DNA of 52,478 nucleotides. It comes from Spirochaetae bacterium HGW-Spirochaetae-5 (GTDB taxonomy: Bacteria > Spirochaetota > UBA4802 > UBA5550). A program made the position numbers and the translations under genes. The stretch covers positions 6,059 to 58,536 of the forward strand of contig PGXT01000011.1 of the NCBI GenBank assembly GCA_002839285.1, in the 5' to 3' direction. Below are positions 43,873 through 50,814 of this stretch, piece by piece. The number at the start of each line of letters is the position of its first letter. Position 1 is the first letter of the stretch. Below the pieces are notes generated by a model. That model worked only from the letters and a program-made list of their open reading frames with translations. It did no database searches and was not told the origin of the DNA.

Positions 43873-44959
43873 ATGATAAACGATCAGAACCTCTACAGGG
43901 AACTTCAGTTCCATCTTGATCAACTCCCCATCGGATATCCGGCTACAAACTCGGGAGTTGAACTTGAACTTTTAAAATATTTTTTTAATACTGAAGAGGC
44001 AAAGGCTGCTTTATCGCTGGGGCTTACTACATCACCATTATGGCGAATTAAGAGAAGATATAAGAAAAAATTCGGCGTTAATATCCCGCATGAGGAACTG
44101 AGGAGACTGCTTAACGGACTATATATGAAAGGAACAATCCGGAGAAGCACTAAAACTCCCCATGGTTATGCCCTTGCTTTTCTTGCTATAGGAATGTTTG
44201 AATTTCATGTGGATGATCTTACGCCGGAGCTGATGCATCTTCTTCACAGGTATTACGATGAAAGTTTTATGAATGAGTTTTTCAGAACTCTTCTCCCTCA
44301 GCTTCGAACCAGCCCGCACATGAAGGCGATTGTACCTGAACATAAAATCGATACATACGATAATATGCGTGAATATGTAAAAAAAACAAAAGAGATAATC
44401 GGCGTTGCAAACTGTGTCTGCAAACAGGGCGAGGCAATTCTTGGCGAGAAGTGTAAAGTCATGGGGGATGATATTGAGATATGTTACCAAAGATGAGTGC
44501 CTGGCATTACTGGATAAAGCTGAAGACAAAGGGCTTGTTCTGCAGCCGGGGAATTCTCAACAGGCATTCTGTATATGTTTATGCTGCGGCTGCTGCTGCG
44601 GAGTGTTAACCAGCGCTAAGAAGTTCGAAAAACCGGCAGAGCTCTTTGCAACAAATTATTACGCGGTCATCGATCATGATAAATGCAGCGGTTGCGGTAT
44701 ATGTATTAAGCGCTGTCAGATGGATGCGATTAAAAGAATTGATAAAACCAGAGTTGAGCTTAATGCAGACAGATGTATAGGCTGCGGGCTGTGTGTGACA
44801 AAGTGCAGTAAAGAGGCAGTATTATTAAAAAGAAAAAAGAAAAAAACAAAACCACCCATGAATATTGAACTTCTGTATCTGAGTATTTTAAAGAGAAGAG
44901 CCGGAAAGAAAAAAATGATAGTAAACTTATTGAAACTTATGCTTGGAAAACCTCTATAA
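43873..44959 (+). pseudogene. 4Fe-4S dicluster protein broken by a frameshifting deletion
   Basis: Frame 1 (43873-44496, RBS AAGGAG) gives a helical N-terminal region and the Cys cluster VANCVCKQ...EKCKVMGDDIEIC, then stops after YQR. Frame 2 (open to 44959) continues RYVTKDECLALLDKAEDKGL, FCICLCCGCCCG, and two ferredoxin motifs CSGCGICIKRC and CIGCGLCVTKC. Together they form one known architecture of about 350 residues. The junction at 44476-44485 lacks about 15-20 codons expected between DIEIC and the second part, and the frame is lost. Likely electron-transfer protein before disruption; two separate polypeptides or assembly error are alternatives. Confidence 0.75.
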
Positions 44960-44969
44960 AACAGCTATA

Positions 44970-45006
44970 GGGTATATTATTTAACTATTAGTTAAATAAT
45001 ATACCC
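44970..45006. promoter_or_regulatory. Perfect 16-bp AT-rich palindrome
   Basis: GGGTATATTATTTAAC (44970-44985), loop TATTA, GTTAAATAATATACCC (44991-45006). No T-run follows, so it is a poor terminator. It lies between the Fe-S gene and the acyl-CoA dehydrogenase, just upstream of a TTGACA (45035-45040). It may be an operator or mRNA-stabilising hairpin. Confidence 0.5.
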
Positions 45007-45034
45007 TCGAACCTCTCCTGTGACAACAAAAGAC

Positions 45035-45242
45035 TTGACATGGCAAATATGAGTATAAAATGTATCTATTAAGTCGCAAAATGCCGGTTTTAAGATAAAA
45101 AACAATACAATTACTCACAAAATGAACGTGCAAGTTTAAGTAATGATTGATGTGGCGGAAAGGCCTGTGATTGAGGGGGACGAGATCCTGGACCTCCGGA
45201 ATCCATTATGATTTACTAACAAAAATAAACAAGGGGGCAAGC
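45035..45242 (+). promoter_or_regulatory. Promoter region and long leader of the acyl-CoA dehydrogenase gene
   Basis: TTGACA at 45035-45040 is a perfect -35; TATAAA at 45054 is too close (13 bp), and AATGTA or TATCTA further on are weaker -10 choices. About 170 bases of leader follow, GC-richer around 45151-45205 (GGCGGAAAGGCC, GAGGGGGACG, CTCCGG) and able to pair locally. No known riboswitch class was recognised. Confidence 0.35.
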
Positions 45243-47114
45243 ATGCTTAATCCATTAGTTGATACAAGGGATGTAAAATTTGTTTTATTTGAGCTTCTCG
45301 ACGTTGACAAACTGACCAAATTCGAAGTATATGCCGATTTTGATCACGACACATTTGATGCTACAATCGATCTTGCAGAGCAGATCTCTTATGACGTAAT
45401 CTATCCGACAGCTGAAGATGGAGATAAGAATCCTGCGAAATGGGATCCCGCAACAAAAGCTGTTACATTACCGCCATCTTACAAAGGTGCAATGGACGCA
45501 TATTTTGAAGCAGGTTTCGGATCAATTTATGACAATCCTGAAATAGGCGGGATGGGGATGCCGTTCACTATTGCAATGAGTTCTCTTGAATTCGTTACAG
45601 CTGCCAACTATTCACTTTTCATGTATCCTGGTCTCTCTCACGGTGCTATGGAACTTATCGAAGAATACGGCACACACGAGCAGTGGGAGATGTACGGCGC
45701 CAAAATTCTTACAGGTGAGTGGGGCGGATCAATGTGTCTTACAGAGCCTGATGCAGGTTCAGATGTTGGAGCACTTAAAACTAAAGCTGTTAAACAGGCT
45801 GACGGTACATACAAAATTTCAGGCCAGAAGATTTTCATCTCCGGCGGAGAGAATGATTACTATGCTAATATGATACACCCTGTTCTTGCAAGAATTGAAG
45901 GTGACCCTAAAGGTACTAAAGGTATTTCAATCTTCATCGTCCCTAAATTCCTTGTAAACAAAGACGGATCAATGGGTGCATTTAATGACGTTACCTGTAC
46001 CGGTATTGAGCACAAGATGGGTATCCACGGTCAGGCTACATCACAGCTTGCATTCGGCGACAACGGAAACTGTGTCGGATATCTTCTTGGAGAAGAACGT
46101 CAGGGTATGAAAATCATGTTCAAAATGATGAACATGGCACGTATGGGTACTGCGCTTATGGGACAGGCAAATGCATCTGCCGCTTATATGCATGCTGTAA
46201 CATACGCTAAAAACAGAATACAGGGATGTGACGTTACTCAGATGCTGAATCCTGACGCACCTGGTATTCCGATTGCAAACCACCCGGATGTAAAAAGAAT
46301 GCTCCTGTATATGAAATCTCACCTTGAAGGACAGAGAGTTCTTATAAATCTCATGTACAACCAGTTTGACATCATCAAAGGCTCTGTTAACGAAGATGAT
46401 AAAAAAGAAGCTAACGCTCTCATCGAAATACTTACTCCGATACTAAAGGCGGGATGTACAGATAAGGGTCTTGACATAGCTTCTACAGCAATGCAGACAT
46501 ATGGCGGATACGGATACTGCAAAGATTACCCTATAGTACGTTACATGAGTGATGCTAAAATCCTTGCCATTTGGGAAGGAACAAACGGTATCCAGGCTAT
46601 GGACCTCATGATGAGAAAAATTCTCATGAACAAAGAGCAGAAGAATTATGCTGCACTGAGAAAGAGAATGGACGAAACTGTTGCCAAGGCCAAAGGGATT
46701 GTTGATGAAAAATACCTCAACCTTTTTGATGCCGCGACAAAACAGCTTGATGAGCTTATTGAATTCTTCAAAACCCAGATGGCTACAGGTAAATTCCTGA
46801 ACATTTTCGCACAGGCAACACCATTCCTTGATGCAATGTACATCGTTGCCATGGCATGGGCACATGTATGGACACTTACTGTTGCACAGCCCAAAATGCA
46901 GGAAATAGTTGGTGACGCTAAAGGCGCTGATAGAGATAAGTTAATTGCTGATAACGCCGAAGCTGCATTCTATACAGGAAAAGTTCTCTCTTCACAGTTC
47001 TACATCGGAACAGAACTTCCAAAATTTTCAGGAAGAGCTCAGGCTATTCTGTTTAATGAAGGTGCTGTTGTTAAAGCTAATCCTAATATCTTCACAGGCG
47101 CACTTGCTGAATAA
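45243..47114 (+). CDS. Acyl-CoA dehydrogenase, long form with C-terminal extension
   Basis: 623 residues from ATG 45243 (SD AAGGGGG). FAD enzyme oxidising acyl-CoA to enoyl-CoA. MCLTEPDAGSDVG and KIFISGGEND are flavin-binding and substrate motifs. The catalytic Glu is E445 in AIWEGTNGIQ. The C-terminal extension of about 120 residues is the acetyl-CoA-dehydrogenase-like C-terminal domain of the about 600-residue subgroup (FadE/DmdC-like). Codon choice is more biased than in the neighbours and the terminator is strong, both fitting high expression. Substrate chain length is unknown; no ETF genes are adjacent. Confidence 0.92.
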   Translation: MLNPLVDTRDVKFVLFELLDVDKLTKFEVYADFDHDTFDATIDLAEQISYDVIYPTAEDGDKNPAKWDPATKAVTLPPSYKGAMDAYFEAGFGSIYDNPEIGGMGMPFTIAMSSLEFVTAANYSLFMYPGLSHGAMELIEEYGTHEQWEMYGAKILTGEWGGSMCLTEPDAGSDVGALKTKAVKQADGTYKISGQKIFISGGENDYYANMIHPVLARIEGDPKGTKGISIFIVPKFLVNKDGSMGAFNDVTCTGIEHKMGIHGQATSQLAFGDNGNCVGYLLGEERQGMKIMFKMMNMARMGTALMGQANASAAYMHAVTYAKNRIQGCDVTQMLNPDAPGIPIANHPDVKRMLLYMKSHLEGQRVLINLMYNQFDIIKGSVNEDDKKEANALIEILTPILKAGCTDKGLDIASTAMQTYGGYGYCKDYPIVRYMSDAKILAIWEGTNGIQAMDLMMRKILMNKEQKNYAALRKRMDETVAKAKGIVDEKYLNLFDAATKQLDELIEFFKTQMATGKFLNIFAQATPFLDAMYIVAMAWAHVWTLTVAQPKMQEIVGDAKGADRDKLIADNAEAAFYTGKVLSSQFYIGTELPKFSGRAQAILFNEGAVVKANPNIFTGALAE

Positions 47115-47138
47115 AAATATTTTTTCTAATGATATATT

Positions 47139-47170
47139 AAAAGGCCGTCCATTTTGGACGGCCTTTTTTT
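47139..47170 (+). terminator. Rho-independent terminator of the acyl-CoA dehydrogenase gene
   Basis: AAAGGCCGTCC, loop ATTTT, GGACGGCCTTT followed by a T-run to 47170; a perfect GC-rich stem 25 bp after the stop. Confidence 0.92.
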
Positions 47171-47189
47171 CTGCCTGTCTAAACCTTGA

Positions 47190-47280
47190 TTTAAGGATTA
47201 AGGGATTCCCATGATTAGAGAAAGAGTTAACAACACCACATCAGGTTAATCTTTAAATCAGGCGAATCACGGTTCAGATT
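47190..47280. repeat. Degenerate copy of the GxxExxY-linked repeat
   Basis: GGATTAAGGGATTCCCATGATTAG near 47197 and AATCTTTAAATCAGGCGAATCACGG-type sequence near 47250 resemble the arms at 42789-43835 but are eroded. Non-coding. Confidence 0.4.
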
Positions 47281-47281
47281 A

Positions 47282-47980
47282 TTATTTCTTAAGCGGTGCA
47301 CCACACCCTGTGCAGTTGATTGCATCTGCAGCATTTAAAACACCGCAGTAACTGCATTTAACCGGCTGCGCAGCTTCGGTCTTCTGTTTTTCCACTGCTG
47401 CTTTCTCTGCGATTATCTGTTCAGTTTTTTTCTTCTCAAGATTTTCCCTCTCTTTAACCTTCGAGATAATTCTATCAAGATTTGAAACGGCAGTTCTCAA
47501 GTCTGAGAGAACAAGATTTGAAAGAGCATCGGCATCGGCTCTGCTGCTTACAATATTTTTTAATTTTGTGTCTGAATCATAAATAGTTCTTTCACCATCG
47601 GCAATTACCTGATTAGAACTCATCATTTCGCTATAATCGAATTTCAGTCCTCTTGCTTCAGATGATTTTGTCCTGATGCCGTATTTTAATGTTTTTATCT
47701 CTTTAAGGTTTCTCATAAATGTAATATTCAGGAGAGAATTCGCTTCAGCCATTTTCTGAATTTTCATCTTTTCGTCTGAAATAGTCTGTGTTTCGTTCAT
47801 TGTCGTTTCAGCTGTTTTTATCTGCTCATTTATTATATTTGCGAATGAAGGGTATTCATATTTCAGTTCATTAGCTTCTCTGAGATTAACATCCCAGGCT
47901 CTTTTTTCAGACTCAATTGATTTTTTACATGATGCGAATAATACCAGACTTATTACAAGCAGGAGAGAAAGTTTCTTCAT
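47282..47980 (-). CDS. Lipoprotein with coiled coil and C-terminal zinc ribbon
   Basis: 232 residues. Lipobox FASC (Cys18). Helical body (about 22-165), then a charged coiled coil (KVKERENLEKKKTEQIIAEK) and a terminal double-CxxC zinc ribbon (CSYCGVLNAADAINCTGCGAPL). Zinc ribbons of this kind are usually cytoplasmic, so their presence on a lipoprotein exported through Sec is odd; cysteines could instead form disulfides. Transcribed alone and convergent with the acyl-CoA dehydrogenase. Family not recognised. Confidence 0.75.
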   Translation of the reverse strand: MKKLSLLLVISLVLFASCKKSIESEKRAWDVNLREANELKYEYPSFANIINEQIKTAETTMNETQTISDEKMKIQKMAEANSLLNITFMRNLKEIKTLKYGIRTKSSEARGLKFDYSEMMSSNQVIADGERTIYDSDTKLKNIVSSRADADALSNLVLSDLRTAVSNLDRIISKVKERENLEKKKTEQIIAEKAAVEKQKTEAAQPVKCSYCGVLNAADAINCTGCGAPLKK

Positions 47981-48099
47981 AATTTACCTCTTTTGATGTA
48001 GTAATAATAGTTTATCAGGAATGTTCATCAATAGTACTATATCATAATAATAAATTCAAGGGAAAATTTTAATAATATTCCGGTATTTAACCGGCAGTA

Positions 48100-48190
48100 A
48101 CTTATTTTTTAAAGTAAAGCGTTACGCACATGAAATTACGGGCGTATGCTTCGCAAACACTGAAAATGAATGGCTACCCTGAAAAATAAG
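48100..48190. repeat. Three-armed palindromic repeat, copy E (eroded)
   Basis: CTTATTTTTTAAAG on the left and AAAAATAAGAAAG on the right form the outer stem; inside, GGGCGTATGCTTCGC and the GGCTACCCTGAAAA boundary match copy C. Arms 2 and 3 are lost. Confidence 0.5.
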
Positions 48191-48210
48191 AAAGTAATCA
48201 TAAATAGATA

Positions 48211-48274
48211 TTGACTTTTATAGTGAGTGAGTTATAAGTGAATAAATGAATATATTGTTCATTTATTCACTTAT
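48211..48274 (+). promoter_or_regulatory. Promoter and 17-bp palindromic operator of the TetR gene
   Basis: TTGACT (48211-48216), 16-bp spacer, TATAAG (48233-48238). A perfect palindrome runs from 48234 to 48274: ATAAGTGAATAAATGAA, spacer TATATTG, TTCATTTATTCACTTAT. It covers the -10 and the start region and ends at the base before the ATG, so bound repressor would block transcription. No SD is visible for the ATG. Confidence 0.7.
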
Positions 48275-48859
48275 ATGAAAAAAGAAGCCAAAACAGAAGA
48301 AATATATCGTGTAGCTCTGAAAACCTTTGCAGAATACGGATTCAGAAAAACTACGATTGAAGATATTGCAGCAGCGCTGGGCATTGCCAACAGCACATTG
48401 TATCTCTATGCGGAAAATAAAAAAATTCTTTATCACAAAGCGGTAGCCTGGGGATTCGGAGTATGGCAGTCCCGTGTTAAAACTGCTCTTGCCGAAGCCC
48501 ATGAGCCCATTATGAAACTTACAGTAATTTCCCGTAAAGCATATGAATATCTTGCTGAAGATAAAACTCTCCGCAAAATACTGGAAAAAGATCCGGAATT
48601 ATTTCCGTTTTTTCCCTCAAAAGATCCCTTTTCGGATATCAACAATGAATCTTTAGCAATGCTCAAAGAAATTCTGAGTGAAGGTGTCAATACAGGAGTT
48701 TTTGAGATACCCGATGTGGATGCAACAGCTGATTTTATGTTTTCGGTTTATGTATTATTTATACAACAGACTTATATTGTTTCAGAGGGTGATAGAACAG
48801 GACATATTTTTGAAAATGCGATAAAACTTATTATAAGAGGTTTGATTAAACATGAATGA
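48275..48859 (+). CDS. TetR-family transcriptional regulator
   Basis: 194 residues. N-terminal TetR DNA-binding domain (about 5-50: FAEYGFRKTTIEDIAAALGI, then STLYLYAENKKILYHKAV). The C-terminal ligand domain is helical and of the fatty-acid/acyl-CoA-responsive general type, ligand unknown. It directly abuts its own palindromic operator and is followed by SCP2 and M24 genes (gap 61 bp), so the group is probably one autoregulated operon. Confidence 0.9.
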   Translation: MKKEAKTEEIYRVALKTFAEYGFRKTTIEDIAAALGIANSTLYLYAENKKILYHKAVAWGFGVWQSRVKTALAEAHEPIMKLTVISRKAYEYLAEDKTLRKILEKDPELFPFFPSKDPFSDINNESLAMLKEILSEGVNTGVFEIPDVDATADFMFSVYVLFIQQTYIVSEGDRTGHIFENAIKLIIRGLIKHE

Positions 48860-48920
48860 AATCTATCCGGACGACACGGCAATGCCGTCCGGTAGAAAAT
48901 AAAAGAAGCAGGAGGACCAT

Positions 48921-49322
48921 ATGTCGGAAACATATGCTTATCTAAGTACCGAATGGCGTGATGAAGCACTTCGGAGACTCCAGGCTGAACTCCCGCCTGA
49001 GAAAATGAATAATATTACCACTTCCATGTCAAACATTTATAAAAACTGCCCGGGAGATGCTGAAAAATTTTTAATGATTGAGTGCATTGACGGAAAAGTC
49101 ACGCGTGTTGAAACCGGTGAGGGTGATGCACCCGATGCTGAATTCAGAATTTCGGGGGACTATGAAACTTTTGCTAAAATTTCCCGTGCCGAACTCGGTT
49201 CACAAAAAGCTCTGTTTACCGGAAAACTTAAACTGAAAGGGAACATGGCAAAAGCATTAAAACTGGCATCGCTTGCAGACAGAATCAATAAAGTTCTGTC
49301 GCAGATCCCGACGAAGTATTAG
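48921..49322 (+). CDS. SCP2 sterol-binding domain protein
   Basis: A 133-residue stand-alone SCP2 fold. Family features are FLMIECIDGKVTRVETG, AEFRISGDYETFAKI and ALFTGKLKLKGNMAKALKL. It would bind or carry lipids or acyl-CoA in the cytoplasm. SD GGAGG. It lies 10 bp before the M24 gene. Confidence 0.88.
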   Translation: MSETYAYLSTEWRDEALRRLQAELPPEKMNNITTSMSNIYKNCPGDAEKFLMIECIDGKVTRVETGEGDAPDAEFRISGDYETFAKISRAELGSQKALFTGKLKLKGNMAKALKLASLADRINKVLSQIPTKY

Positions 49323-49332
49323 GGGGAATGAT

Positions 49333-50556
49333 ATGACAAGAATATTAAATCCAAATGATCCCTATTATATTGACAATCCCGGACGTGTTAAAACTATCCA
49401 GAAAGAGATGCACGCCAGGGGAATAGATGTTTACCTCGGCTCGCGGGTGCGGACTATGAGTTTTATACTCGATGCCTTCTGCCCATGGAGAAGTTATATT
49501 ATAATACCCCCTGAAGGTGACCCCACTGTATTTACATTCGTAATTGATGCAATAAGACTTGGAGATGAAACATGGCTGGATGAAGATCATGTCCGCGCAT
49601 ATGCGCCAATGGGGGGAATGGACCAGATCTCTGCAGTGACCGATTATATAAAAGAAGATCTGGGAATCGGTAAGGGCCGTATCGCTTATGAAGACGGAAT
49701 TTCAACTTATACTGCCGAGGGTAATCTTACCCACTGGGAATTCACAAGGTTCAGTGAAGCACTCCCCGGTTTTGAATGGATTAATGCTCATGATATTATC
49801 GATTCAATTTCTATTATAAAAGATCGGGGAACGATTGAGCGGTTCAGAAAAGCCTCTCTGATTGTAGATGAAGGACATAAGGCTGCACGGGCCGCTCTTG
49901 AGAACGGCGGATATAAGGGGATGACTGAAACTGTTATTGCCGGTATCGCCGCGCTCGCCATGCGTAAAGCGGGCAGCGTCTCTGAATGGAATTTTGCCGG
50001 TCTTAATGAAATATCCAGCGGCTACAGAACCGGTCTTGGCGCATGTACCCCTCCGACAAACAGAGAGATTCAAGCCGGTGAACCTTTAATGCTCGATTTT
50101 CACTCAATGTTTCAGCTTGCACTGGGGGATCATTCCCATAATTATCTGATAGGACCTGCAACTCCACGTCAGAGATGGCACGCAGATAATTTTGTCGCCC
50201 TGGTGCAGACAGTGCTTGATAATTACCGTGCGGGTGCTTCTCCGTCATCACTGGCGGAGATAATGATGGATTGCGCCGAATCGCGGGGTTGTGCCGATTT
50301 TACAGTACCGGGCTGCGAACATGGTATTGGTCTTTTCGGTGATGAATGGAGAATAGGCGCCAAAGCTGACGGACCTATCCCGTACTGGACAGATCCGGAT
50401 CATGTTTACAGAGAAAATGAAATGGTCGTATGCGCAATGCAGTATGCAAGCCCCTCCGAGGGGATCGGATTCCGCTATGAAAACGATATCCTGATTTTAA
50501 AAGAGGGATGTGAAGTCATGTCGAAGTTTCCTCTGGCTATTGAGGAGATAAATTAA
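49333..50556 (+). CDS. M24 (creatinase/aminopeptidase-fold) protein with an incomplete metal site
   Basis: 407 residues from ATG 49333 (SD GGGGG, 6-bp spacing). The N-terminal creatinase-like domain is followed by the pita-bread domain. Metal ligands by alignment: the two Asp eleven apart in LDFHSMFQLALGDHS, the His in GCEHGIG and the last Glu in FRYENDILI are present; the fourth ligand (normally Glu in IEPG) is Met or Gln in CAMQYAS. It may thus be a non-peptidase (creatinase-like) enzyme. Operon with TetR and SCP2. Confidence 0.82.
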   Translation: MTRILNPNDPYYIDNPGRVKTIQKEMHARGIDVYLGSRVRTMSFILDAFCPWRSYIIIPPEGDPTVFTFVIDAIRLGDETWLDEDHVRAYAPMGGMDQISAVTDYIKEDLGIGKGRIAYEDGISTYTAEGNLTHWEFTRFSEALPGFEWINAHDIIDSISIIKDRGTIERFRKASLIVDEGHKAARAALENGGYKGMTETVIAGIAALAMRKAGSVSEWNFAGLNEISSGYRTGLGACTPPTNREIQAGEPLMLDFHSMFQLALGDHSHNYLIGPATPRQRWHADNFVALVQTVLDNYRAGASPSSLAEIMMDCAESRGCADFTVPGCEHGIGLFGDEWRIGAKADGPIPYWTDPDHVYRENEMVVCAMQYASPSEGIGFRYENDILILKEGCEVMSKFPLAIEEIN

Positions 50557-50567
50557 ATAAATGGTTT

Positions 50568-50602
50568 GAATCAGAGGTCCCGGCTGACGGGGCCTCTGAT
50601 CT
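50568..50602 (+). terminator. Hairpin after the M24 gene
   Basis: TCAGAGGTCCC, loop GGCTGAC, GGGGCCTCTGA with one mismatch, followed by TCTCAATAATCTTT. Strong stem, poor T-run; probable terminator of the TetR operon. Confidence 0.5.
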
Positions 50603-50814
50603 CAATAATCTTTCCCGGTATTTAATAAGTGGTTCCGACAATTAAAAATCGATTTTTTTTTAAAAACTAAACTTATAACTCTTTATTGGGTAATCACGCT
50701 CTGGAATAAACATATAAAAATGACAGATCTAAGTATAAACGGTTTTTCATTGACAGAATCGATTCTCTGTGATATTAAATTGTAATCTTTTTCACTGAAA
50801 GAGGACAATCTCAT

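Noticed and set aside
45060-45242. Known riboswitch in the acyl-CoA dehydrogenase leader
   Set aside because: I compared by eye with cobalamin, TPP, glycine, THF, cyclic-di-GMP and guanidine types and found no matching core.
45171-45242. Upstream in-frame extension of the acyl-CoA dehydrogenase
   Set aside because: No SD and untypical residues; ATG 45243 has AAGGGGG and gives the family N-terminus.
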